A stretch of 13,510 nucleotides of DNA from Deltaproteobacteria bacterium UBA5756 (GCA_002418985.1 DIFE01000006.1:6300-19809); one strand, 5' to 3'. Counted from the first letter of the stretch, positions 1 to 6,750 are shown. A program made the numbers and translations. Notes: generated from the letters alone by a model not told the origin.

Positions 1-103
1 TTTCCCCGTCACGTGCATGGAACTGGTCACCTCTATTATGGTACGGTAGACATTGTTTCTTGTCTGTCGCAGAAACGGCAATTATTCTGTAACGGCTTTA
101 TAC

Positions 104-137
104 CCTTGCTTGTCGTCGTTTTTTGCGACAAGCAAGG
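104..137. repeat. 12-bp perfect inverted repeat (stem-loop)
   Basis: The arm CCTTGCTTGTCG (104-115) is an exact reverse complement of CGACAAGCAAGG (126-137), with a 10-base T-rich loop. It lies in the gene-free stretch 1-193, about 60 bases past the stop of the minus-strand YihY-like gene. No T-run follows the stem on either strand, so it is not a classical intrinsic terminator. It could be a processing or Rho-associated 3' hairpin, or a dispersed REP-like element. The rest of 1-193 shows nothing I can support as a gene. Confidence 0.7.
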
Positions 138-193
138 TCAGGTTCCGACCGTTGCCAGAACATTACCCCGTGGATGACACCATGTTGATGATG

Positions 194-1108
194 TCAATAA
201 AGGCCGCCCACCGGCCTTCGTCGTTCTTCTTCCAAAAAATAGGCGAACTCGGCTCCAAGAACGAGGATCGTTGAGGAGTAATACACCCAGAAAACGAAAA
301 TGACCAGGGTGCTTAACGAGCCGTAAATAATGGAGTATCTTGCCAGATGGATAACATACCAGCCAAAAAGATGTTTAGCCAGTTCCCAGAGTAGGCCGGT
401 AAACAGGGCCGCCTGCAGGGCGGATTTGGACTCGACCCTCGTATTGGGGATGATCCTATAGATCAGGAAGAACATGGAATAGCTGAGAAAGAAGGGGAAC
501 AGGTATTTCAGTGTCCATTGGATGGTCGGCCCTATGACCACGGGCAGTTGTCCCTGGTAACCCTGCAGAAAGGCGACCGCAGAGCTGAGAATCATGCTCA
601 CGAGGAGAAGAATCCCGGCCAGAAGGATCATCACGACATCAGTGCCGATTCCAAGCAAAATCCCCCTGCCCTCCTGTATCCGGAACACGATATTGAGAGC
701 GATCCGCAGGGACGCGAAGACCCAGGTGGAGAACCAGAGCAGGCCTCCAAACCCCAGGATTCCCACGATCTGGCGGTTCTGAATAACGTCCATAAGGTTC
801 TTCATGATCTCTGGATCCAACACCGGAGCAACGTTACTGAAATAGTGACGAATATGACTGAGCACTTCCTGGTCGTTGTAGAGATAAGTGCCGACCAGTG
901 CTAATAGCAGGAGAATAAAAGGAATCAGGTTGATAAGGATATTAAAGGTAATCCCCGACGATAAAAAAAAGCCATTGTCACCATTGAATTTCTTTAGAGC
1001 CTGCCAGAGGAGACCGAAACTCTTCAGAAACTTTTTGAGCCTTTTGAATCTCATCGACCTTTCTTTTCTTCGCATACTATTCTTTGTCCCTACAACTCTT
1101 CGATTCAC
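194..1108 (-). CDS. YihY/BrkB family inner-membrane protein
   Basis: A 304-residue polytopic membrane protein of the YihY/virulence factor BrkB family (once annotated as ribonuclease BN, wrongly). A cytoplasmic basic N-terminus is followed by about six hydrophobic segments, roughly at 52-76, 113-135, 150-183, 200-220, 231-255 and 262-292. Family signatures visible are the SSGITFNILINLIPF stretch near residue 50 and the C-terminal YGSLSTLVIFVFWVYYSS...LGAEFAY block. The length is typical. The start is uncertain. The GTG at 1108 overlaps the stop of the upstream permease remnant (GTGA) and has a GAGG just before it. ATG at 1075 (Met12) and ATG at 1054 (Met19, preceded by GAAAGG) are alternatives that keep all membrane segments. 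The overlap suggests the two were once co-transcribed. The biochemical role of the family is not established. Identification rests on sequence pattern. Confidence 0.88.
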   Translation of the reverse strand: MNRRVVGTKNSMRRKERSMRFKRLKKFLKSFGLLWQALKKFNGDNGFFLSSGITFNILINLIPFILLLLALVGTYLYNDQEVLSHIRHYFSNVAPVLDPEIMKNLMDVIQNRQIVGILGFGGLLWFSTWVFASLRIALNIVFRIQEGRGILLGIGTDVVMILLAGILLLVSMILSSAVAFLQGYQGQLPVVIGPTIQWTLKYLFPFFLSYSMFFLIYRIIPNTRVESKSALQAALFTGLLWELAKHLFGWYVIHLARYSIIYGSLSTLVIFVFWVYYSSTILVLGAEFAYFLEEERRRPVGGLY

Positions 1109-1370
1109 TCGTCCTCGGCACGGGACTCCAACATGATGGCGATTCCCCGCGTGCCTTCATAACTTTCCAGAGCCATCTTGACAAGACTGGTCATGGGCAC
1201 CGAGAGAATCATGCCAATCGGTCCCAGTACCCATCCCCAAAAGACCAATGAAAGGAAGACAACCAGTGCCGATAAACTCAAGCTTCTGCCCATAAGCTTC
1301 GGTTCTACAAGACTGCCCGGAACAAGATTCACGGCAACAAAGCCAGAACAATGGAAGGGTTAGTGGCCAC
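1105..1370 (-). pseudogene. 3' remnant of an AI-2E/PerM family permease
   Basis: The open frame from 1332 encodes 75 residues that match the C-terminal end of AI-2E family transporters (PerM/YdiK type): FVAVNLVPGSLVEPKLMGRS, then SLSALVVFLSLVFWGWVLGP and GMILSVPMTSLVKMALE. Full members have about 350 residues and eight membrane segments, so only the last part survives. The same frame meets a stop at 1360-1362, while family-like sequence (ATNPSIVLAL) continues in another frame around 1340-1367, which indicates a frameshift. Upstream of that, nothing resembling the family is left before the promoter of the divergent protease gene. Its stop codon overlaps the GTG of the YihY-like gene. I read it as a 5'-deleted, frameshifted relic; a sequencing error could explain the frameshift but not the missing 5' three quarters. 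Confidence 0.8.
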
Positions 1371-1442
1371 ATCCCTGCTGTCCCGTTTTCCCGACAGCGC
1401 ACCTCCATTCACGGCAATCGACCCCTGTATTCACCGATTTTG

Positions 1443-1470
1443 TTGACAAATGTCCTCAATCGTCTATTAT
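1443..1470 (+). promoter_or_regulatory. sigma-70 promoter for the HtrA-like gene
   Basis: A perfect -35 TTGACA (1443-1448) is separated by 16 bases from TATTAT (1465-1470, 5 of 6 to consensus). Transcription would begin near 1477, only about 13 bases before the ATG at 1490. No Shine-Dalgarno sequence lies in that short leader, so the mRNA would be nearly leaderless. This is pattern recognition only. Confidence 0.6.
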
Positions 1471-1489
1471 ATTTCATCGGCGCAATCTC

Positions 1490-2881
1490 ATGGATGCAAA
1501 TACAAAGCGTTCCTTTGACATCCTTGGACTAAATGAACGATCGACCTTCGAAGATGCCGAGAAGGCCTACCGTCTTCTCGTAGCCCGGGAGTCTTCCTGG
1601 AATGATGTCAAGGAGATCAATTGGGCCTACGAGTCCGTCAAGAGATATTTCCTGGCAAGCTCCAGTATGCCTGCGAGCAAACAGGACGAGACCTCCCACA
1701 TCACAGGCGATATCCCCGTTGCTGTGGCCCGCACACCGAAAAATACTTCCCAGAGAAGAACAGTCTTCCTCCTAGGTATCCCTTTTCTCGTCATTCTGCT
1801 GACTGCCGCGTTCGTTTTCGGCTTCAGCCGTTTCAATCCCTTTCGGTCCACCAGGGCCAACGACCTGTCGGTGATCATAAAGGCCGTAAAACCGGCCATC
1901 GTGACGATCATTACCGATGACAGGCCCCGGGGTTCAGGATTTCTGATCAGCAAGGATGGTTACATCGTCACGAACGCCCACGTAATGCGCGAAAAGACAG
2001 GCAAGGCCTCGCTTTCGGATGGGTCCGTCCTCGATGTCGATCTTGTCCTTCTCGACCCTGACCGGGATTTCGCCCTGTTGAAGGCCAAGGGACCAGGGGA
2101 ATATCCCTGCCTGGCTATCGGTGATAGTTCAAAAGTCTCCGAGGGCGAAACGGTTATAGCCGCCGGCACCCCTCTTTCCTTTGAAACAACATTTACCAGG
2201 GGGATCATCAGCTCCTCGAGGCGATCATTCCCAGCCTACAAAGCGTCATTTATACAGACAGATGCGGCCTTAAGCCCCGGCAACAGTGGGGGACCCCTTA
2301 TTAACCTGGCGGGCGACGCCATCGGGATCAACACCCTGAAGATTTCCGGTTTGAACGTGGAAGGAATGGGTTTTGCCGTGTCCATCAACGATGTAAAGCA
2401 GCACATCGTGTCCAGGCAGCATATGAGCGACTCTGACCTGGCAAGGGAATTAGCCCGCACCGAGAAAAAAATCGAGGAAATGAACCAATGGCGGGACGAG
2501 GCCTCCAGGGGGGATGAAAAACGCCTCAAGGACAGGATCGTTGAAGAACAGTGGGAACGCGAGAGAAGACGAAGGGAATTTGCAGACCGTGTCAATGAGG
2601 CCAACAGGGACCTCACGGAGCAGAAGGAAAAAGAGGAAAGACGGCTTCGTGAAGAGGCCGACCAGTATAGAAGACAAATGCGCGAACAGGTGGAAGATAA
2701 ACGAAAGGCCCTCTCCGTATGCCTGCAGACGACAAATTATCACTACCAGTCAGCGTGGAACGACGCCTGCAAATCGATCAGTCCAGGCACGCACTGCAGA
2801 CTTCCTTCCTCCACCGCAAACATACTGGAACAACGCCTCATGCAGTCCCGCAACGAATGTTTCAGATTGTACCCTCAGTAG
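1490..2881 (+). CDS. Membrane-anchored HtrA-like serine protease with J-like N-domain
   Basis: A 463-residue protein. Residues 7-54 look like a J domain (FDILGL...EDAEKAYRLL...EINWAYE), but the HPD loop that stimulates Hsp70 is missing. One membrane helix (about 91-112) follows, then an S1C trypsin-like domain (about 125-306) with His164 (TNAH), Asp193 (DRDFALL) and Ser266 (GNSGGP), so the triad is complete. There is no PDZ domain. Instead residues 315-408 are a very charged coiled coil, followed by a tail with four cysteines (411, 427, 436, 457) ending in YPQ. The predicted topology is J-like domain in the cytoplasm with protease, coil and Cys tail in the periplasm. A role in envelope protein quality control is inferred from the protease family. 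The start fits the promoter just upstream; the next Met is residue 60, inside the linker. It is flanked by two decayed genes on the other strand. Confidence 0.9.
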   Translation: MDANTKRSFDILGLNERSTFEDAEKAYRLLVARESSWNDVKEINWAYESVKRYFLASSSMPASKQDETSHITGDIPVAVARTPKNTSQRRTVFLLGIPFLVILLTAAFVFGFSRFNPFRSTRANDLSVIIKAVKPAIVTIITDDRPRGSGFLISKDGYIVTNAHVMREKTGKASLSDGSVLDVDLVLLDPDRDFALLKAKGPGEYPCLAIGDSSKVSEGETVIAAGTPLSFETTFTRGIISSSRRSFPAYKASFIQTDAALSPGNSGGPLINLAGDAIGINTLKISGLNVEGMGFAVSINDVKQHIVSRQHMSDSDLARELARTEKKIEEMNQWRDEASRGDEKRLKDRIVEEQWERERRRREFADRVNEANRDLTEQKEKEERRLREEADQYRRQMREQVEDKRKALSVCLQTTNYHYQSAWNDACKSISPGTHCRLPSSTANILEQRLMQSRNECFRLYPQ

Positions 2882-2969
2882 GAGATATCACCTTGGGCTC
2901 TTTGCCCCTCCCCTTCCGGTGCGTAGTCCATTGTCCATCCGTTGCGATCGATCGCACTTTGAAATTCGA

Positions 2970-3353
2970 TTAGTTGTATGTGAGAATGACGATAAGAAGC
3001 CCGACTACGTATGCAAAGGGGTAGAACCAGACCACGTAGCGGTCTATCCGGTTGGCCAATGCCTCCTTGCCGTCGCTGACAAGGCGCCTGAGGAGTACGG
3101 CCAGTATGAGCATCAGCGCCGTCACCACGAAAACGGCCGCCATCAGCATGTCGAGGAATGTCATGTATCCGAGACGTGGAAGATCGCTGGAGATGGCAAA
3201 ATTGAAGGCGATGAAAAGAAGGAGATTAGCCCCCGATGCGTCCACACGCTTTGTATAGTCTTTCAGGAAGAAGATCACCCATGATACGACAATGATGATC
3301 AACAGAGGGAGAAAGATGCGAAAGACGTAGTACGTCTGTGCACGAAGGAACTC
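2970..3353 (-). pseudogene. Membrane-domain remnant of a prokaryotic pentameric ligand-gated ion channel
   Basis: The frame encodes the end of a Cys-loop-type channel (GLIC/ELIC relatives): a pre-M1/M1 stretch (EFLRAQTYYVFRIFLPLL, then IIIVVSW), M2 (ANLLLFIAFNFAISSDLP), M3 after YMTFLDML, an M3-M4 linker, and M4 (YPFAYVVGLLIVIL), ending at 2970. The order and the motifs YY..R..LPL, W at the end of M1, SSDLP..GYMT and the basic residues before M4 match the family from general knowledge. The signal peptide and about 200-residue ligand-binding domain are absent. Immediately upstream, the DNA is the 3' end of the DUF202 gene in a different frame. A TTG at 3302 overlaps the DUF202 stop (TTGA), so coupled translation of a 110-residue four-helix fragment is conceivable, but a working channel is not expected. 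I call it a 5'-truncated pseudogene. Confidence 0.82.
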
Positions 3354-3757
3354 ACCACGGCCAGAAGGCCGATAACGGTGACCAGAATTGCCACGATCAG
3401 CACCGGCAACGAGGAGGACGACCTCGCACTCCCCATGTGCCTGATCTCTCGCATATACCGCAAATGCTGCCAGGTGGCCACAACAAGCGATAATGTCCCC
3501 AAAACAATCAGGGTCACGCCGAGGTTCCTCGCACCGGTACCGCGACGCGGTATCTCGAGCGTCTGCGACTCTTGAAGGTACTGGAAGAACTTGAAAATGG
3601 TGAAACCAAAACTGATCATCGAAAAGGCGGTCCGGATCCAGGCCATCAGGGTCCGATCGTGGGCGAGGCGGGTCCGCTCCAATGCCAGATCGTCGGAACT
3701 TATGTGTTTAAGGTTCTTCTGAGCTGAAATATCCGGATTCTCTGTCATGACCGTCAT
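3299..3757 (-). CDS. DUF202 (YidH-type) membrane protein with altered C-terminus
   Basis: A 152-residue protein with the DUF202 signature LAxxRTxxAWxRTAFSMISFGF near residues 30-50 and three hydrophobic segments (about residues 44-58, 78-94 and 118-137), separated by the basic HLRYMREIRHMG loop. No biochemical function is established for this family. The ATG at 3757 (MTVMTEN) is preceded by GAAAAGA; the ATG at 3748 is an alternative, and a GTG as far as 3814 stays open but would add a basic extension without family resemblance. The last 13-15 residues (HRRTTSFASFSLC) do not look like the family: they are an out-of-frame reading of the ion-channel remnant that follows, so the original stop appears to have been lost in a deletion. 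It lies 174 bases after the ABM gene on the same strand, possibly in one transcription unit. Confidence 0.82.
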   Translation of the reverse strand: MTVMTENPDISAQKNLKHISSDDLALERTRLAHDRTLMAWIRTAFSMISFGFTIFKFFQYLQESQTLEIPRRGTGARNLGVTLIVLGTLSLVVATWQHLRYMREIRHMGSARSSSSLPVLIVAILVTVIGLLAVVSSFVHRRTTSFASFSLC

Positions 3758-3832
3758 TCTTTTCGGCTTTGTCCTGTGCCTCATATGGTGAGTGATGCAG
3801 ACCGGGAAAAGCACATGAAAACGTCATTATTC

Positions 3833-3848
3833 AGCAAGCTACCGCCCT
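3833..3848 (-). promoter_or_regulatory. Weak sigma-54-like element upstream of the DUF202 gene
   Basis: Read on the minus strand, GGGCGGTAGCTTGCT has GG and GC elements at the correct -24/-12 spacing, with a perfect TTGCT, but the -24 half lacks the CAC of consensus GGCAC. It would start transcription about 65 bases before the DUF202 ATG. It is listed only because a much better site of the same class lies 450 bases upstream; it may be chance. Confidence 0.22.
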
Positions 3849-3931
3849 TAGAGATCCCAAATCCTCTCATCAAGACATCAATCTTCAGGGCCGGATCGAA
3901 GCGTACAATCTTCGTGAGCCACTCTCATCTC

Positions 3932-4234
3932 TCATCGGGGCCAGTCCTCAGCGCAGATGTAATCCACAACCTTGAGGTCTTCCAATTTTCCAAGCGCGTC
4001 TACAACACCCATGAGCGCATTGAACCGATCACTGTTCATGTACTCCACAAGCGCATCTTCCGAGTCCCAGCGTTCTACCCAAAGGAAACGATTGGGTACG
4101 GTGACGTTCTCGAGGAGGGTTCGTTCAAGACACTGATTGCGCTCATTGCGGATACGAGAAAACATGTCGAAGGACTGAAGAAACTCCTTCCTCTTTTCCG
4201 TGCCCACCTCGATCCTTATCTCGATGCCGATCAT
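3932..4234 (-). CDS. ABM-fold monooxygenase-like small protein
   Basis: A 100-residue single-domain protein resembling the antibiotic biosynthesis monooxygenase (ABM, ferredoxin-like dimeric alpha-beta barrel) superfamily. It starts MIGIEIRIEVGTEKRKEFLQ, the typical first strand and helix. A mid-section (RFLWVERWDSEDALVEYMNS) matches the usual W..E.W.s.ea...h..s pattern, and a last strand (LEDLKVVDYI) closes the fold. Members include quinol monooxygenases, heme-degrading enzymes and many of unknown substrate, so no reaction can be assigned. The ATG at 4234 is chosen over upstream codons because AAGAGGA sits six bases before it. A strong sigma-54-type promoter lies about 50 bases upstream and a sigma-54 activator gene directly behind that. 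The gene is followed by the DUF202 gene on the same strand. Confidence 0.78.
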   Translation of the reverse strand: MIGIEIRIEVGTEKRKEFLQSFDMFSRIRNERNQCLERTLLENVTVPNRFLWVERWDSEDALVEYMNSDRFNALMGVVDALGKLEDLKVVDYICAEDWPR

Positions 4235-4283
4235 AAAAGTCCTCTTATGGCGGAATATGATGACAGCGACAAAGTACGGGTAA

Positions 4284-4299
4284 AGCAAATAATGTGCCT
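4284..4299 (-). promoter_or_regulatory. Sigma-54 (-24/-12) promoter of the ABM gene
   Basis: On the minus strand the sequence AGGCAC-ATTAT-TTGCT (4299 to 4284) matches the consensus TGGCAC-N5-TTGCW with one mismatch at the first base and exact GG/GC spacing. Transcription would start near 4273, giving a leader of about 40 bases to the ATG at 4234, which has its own Shine-Dalgarno. It lies in the 204-base intergenic gap next to the 3' end of a sigma-54 activator gene. I see no convincing repeated activator site in 4300-4438. Confidence 0.68.
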
Positions 4300-4438
4300 A
4301 TAAGCCGATTCTTCTTCTTTGCTACGTAACTAGCTGATATGATGTGTGTTATTCCGGATAGGCTAATGTGCCCAAGGTCGGGGGAATGTCAGTTGTTTGT
4401 GAAATAGAGTAAATTTGCCGAATATCCCGAACGAGGAA

Positions 4439-6613
4439 TCATTTCCGGTGGGCGTCAAGTGTGGAAGCATCTTTCCTGATGCCAAGTTTTTTGATCTTTG
4501 ACTCCAGTGTGCTGGGGTTTACGCGAAGGAGCTTCGCCGCTCCTTTTGAACCACTCACACGCCATCCTGTCACTTCAAGGGCCCGGACAATGTACTGTCT
4601 CTCGTTGTCCTGAAGACTCGTGAAACAATCGGGTCCGGGGGCTGCGGTGCCCTCGAGCGCCCCCCGGGGCAGCCGCAATATCGCGTCCCGGCTAATGATG
4701 ACCGCCCTCTCTACAACATTCATCAACTCCCGTATATTTCCAGGCCAGTCATAGGCCTTGAACCGCTCCAGAACGCCGGGTACTATCCGATCTATCTTCT
4801 TTCCCATGCGGGTGGAGATCTCCCTGACGAAAAACTCCACCAGAAGCGGAATATCCTCCCGTCGCTTCCTGAGCGGCGGCACCGTTATAGGATAAACATT
4901 CAGCCGATAGAAGAGATCGGGACGAAAGCGCCCCGCAACGACCTCATCCAGCAGCACATGGTTCGTGGCCGTGATGACCCTCACATTGACCTTTAACGTG
5001 TGCGTACCCCCCACCCGCTCGAACTCCTGATTCTGGAGGACCCGAAGCAACTTGACCTGGATCTCCGGGGGCATTTCACCGACCTCGTCGAGAAAGATAG
5101 TACCACCGTCGGCAAGCTCAAACCGGCCTTTTCGAAGGCGCTGCGCCCCGGTAAATGCGCCGGGCTCGTGACCGAAAAGCTCGCTTTCCGCAAGCACCTG
5201 CGGCAACGCCGCGCAGTTCACCGTTACGAAAGGTTTCCCCCATCGACCGCTTATGTTGTGTATTGCCCGGGCAACCCGTTCTTTCCCCACCCCCGTTTCT
5301 CCCTCGATGAGGACTGTCGAATCGGTGGGCACTACTTCCTTGACTCGCATGAGAACATAGAGAAGGCCATTGCTCTTTCCTATGATGTCCGAAAACCCTT
5401 CTTCTCCCCTTATCTCCTTCCTCAGATAGATGTTCTCTTCCTCGAGTCGGTTTTTTATGGCCTCCAGCTCCCTCATCAGCCCGATACGCGCTTCCTCTGT
5501 GCGTTTCAGCTCGGTAATGTCCGTCTGGATCAAGGTGGAATGCACGATCCTACCCTCCCCATCCCTCACCGCACCGGCGCTCAGCAATACGATCCGACGT
5601 CCGCCTTTCCGATCGGTTATCACCAGCTCTTCACCCCTTAGCTCGCCCTTTTCCCTCCATCTTTGGCTCTCGAAGAGCTGCTTCACTTTCGGCACCGACT
5701 CGGCCGAGTACAGGGTGGTGAAGGCTCTGCCAACCAGTTCTTCCCTCCTGTATCCCGTGATGTCAAGGGCGGCATCGTTCGTGTCGAGTATCACTCCCTC
5801 GGGAGAGATTATGTAACAATAGTCGGGAGTGCAGGTGAAAAATCCCCGAAACTTTTCTTCCGATTTGCGTAAGGACTCCCCGGCAAGTTTTTGTTCAGTA
5901 ATATCGGTCACGCTCTCAAGAACCTTCGTCACGTAGTGCGTCGTGTCTTTTACGGGTTGAGCAACGGCGCGATACCAGCATCCGTTCACCGGGTTGAGGA
6001 GGTCCCGCGCATGGATCTGACCATCCTCGAAGGTTAGCAGGGCCGGGCAGTCTTCACAGGGTCCGCTATGCCTTCCGGCAATGCTATAGCATTTTCGGCC
6101 GATTGGATCCCCCGACGAAAGAACCCTCATCATTGTCTCATTCATCCATTCGACAGTCATCCCGCGATTCATGAGTGCCAGTCCCGTATTGAGTGATGAC
6201 AGCACCACGTTCATTTGTGACCGTTCGTTCTGCAATGCCTTGATGGCCTGGTTATATTCGGTGATATCCTCTCCTATTGCAATGATTCCTGTTGCCTTTC
6301 CGGAGGTATCGCGTTCGATCACACCGGACCAGTGAACCAGCAAGTGGTCATCCAATTTTGAAATAGCGGTATTCTCGTAATCTGAAAGTGTCGTACCCTC
6401 TTCCATGGTTTTCCTGAAAGCCTCCTTCAGGCCTTCGTGCGCGTCTCCCGACTGGATATCTCCGAACCAGTTCTTATTCAGCACCTCGGTTTCGGCGTAC
6501 CCGGTAAGCTTCAGAAAGCAGGAGTTGACGTAGGTGATATTACCGGCCGGGTCGAGACGAACCACCATGAATTGTCTGTCTTCGAGGATCCTATGGGACA
6601 GGTTTTGGTCCAC
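4439..6613 (-). CDS. PAS-PAS-PAS sigma-54-dependent transcriptional activator
   Basis: A 724-residue NtrC-type activator without a receiver domain. There are three PAS domains (about 8-122, 130-242 and 250-370), a coiled linker (366-405), the AAA+ domain (about 408-630) and a Fis-type helix-turn-helix (about 666-713). The AAA+ part has Walker A GETGVGKE (438-445), the sigma-54-contacting GAFTGA loop (485-490), Walker B GTIFLDE (504-510), and FRPDLFYRLNVYPITVPPLR with the downstream WPGNIREL motif, so it should be active. The second PAS domain carries Cys175, Cys186 and Cys189 in a CY...PCEDCP pattern, which may bind a redox ligand or metal. The GTG start at 6613 has GGGAGGGG six bases upstream. 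A sigma-70 promoter lies 90 bases upstream. No partner kinase is adjacent, so the signal is probably sensed directly by the PAS domains. The nearest candidate target is the sigma-54 promoter just downstream. Confidence 0.95.
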   Translation of the reverse strand: MDQNLSHRILEDRQFMVVRLDPAGNITYVNSCFLKLTGYAETEVLNKNWFGDIQSGDAHEGLKEAFRKTMEEGTTLSDYENTAISKLDDHLLVHWSGVIERDTSGKATGIIAIGEDITEYNQAIKALQNERSQMNVVLSSLNTGLALMNRGMTVEWMNETMMRVLSSGDPIGRKCYSIAGRHSGPCEDCPALLTFEDGQIHARDLLNPVNGCWYRAVAQPVKDTTHYVTKVLESVTDITEQKLAGESLRKSEEKFRGFFTCTPDYCYIISPEGVILDTNDAALDITGYRREELVGRAFTTLYSAESVPKVKQLFESQRWREKGELRGEELVITDRKGGRRIVLLSAGAVRDGEGRIVHSTLIQTDITELKRTEEARIGLMRELEAIKNRLEEENIYLRKEIRGEEGFSDIIGKSNGLLYVLMRVKEVVPTDSTVLIEGETGVGKERVARAIHNISGRWGKPFVTVNCAALPQVLAESELFGHEPGAFTGAQRLRKGRFELADGGTIFLDEVGEMPPEIQVKLLRVLQNQEFERVGGTHTLKVNVRVITATNHVLLDEVVAGRFRPDLFYRLNVYPITVPPLRKRREDIPLLVEFFVREISTRMGKKIDRIVPGVLERFKAYDWPGNIRELMNVVERAVIISRDAILRLPRGALEGTAAPGPDCFTSLQDNERQYIVRALEVTGWRVSGSKGAAKLLRVNPSTLESKIKKLGIRKDASTLDAHRK

Positions 6614-6708
6614 GGCAGACCCCTCCCTATAACTTTCATTGAATGGATAACGCCACCCGGCTGTCGCAACCGACGCTCATCTGAGTTAGCGCGACCCACC
6701 ATAAGAAT

Positions 6709-6737
6709 TCTATAATAAGAGACCTCAACGATGTCAA
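6709..6737 (-). promoter_or_regulatory. sigma-70 promoter of the PAS activator gene
   Basis: On the minus strand a perfect TTGACA (6737-6732) is followed 17 bases later by TATAGA (6714-6709, within TATAGAAT). The leader to the GTG at 6613 would be about 90 bases. An inverted repeat overlaps the -35 (see the separate entry). Confidence 0.5.
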
Positions 6738-6750
6738 CCCGACAGGGTTG
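6735..6750. repeat. 6-bp inverted repeat overlapping the -35 of the activator promoter
   Basis: CAACCC (6735-6740), GACA, then GGGTTG (6745-6750) form a perfect dyad that overlaps the first bases of the minus-strand -35 box. It could be an operator, possibly autoregulatory, or a small hairpin. The rest of 6751-6859 shows no gene or motif I can support. Confidence 0.4.

Noticed and set aside
2944..2955. 12-base palindrome GCGATCGATCGC between the protease and channel remnant
   Set aside because: A single copy without flanking structure, and self-complementary short repeats of GATC arise by chance. It has no loop or T-run to act as a terminator.
2514..3284. Long plus-strand open frame of 256 codons
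   Set aside because: It overlaps the end of the protease gene in another frame and runs antisense through the ion-channel remnant. Its translation is low-complexity and charged, with no family resemblance.
3776..4303. Plus-strand open frame of 175 codons
   Set aside because: It is antisense to the ABM gene and the sigma-54 promoter, and its translation has no recognisable family features.
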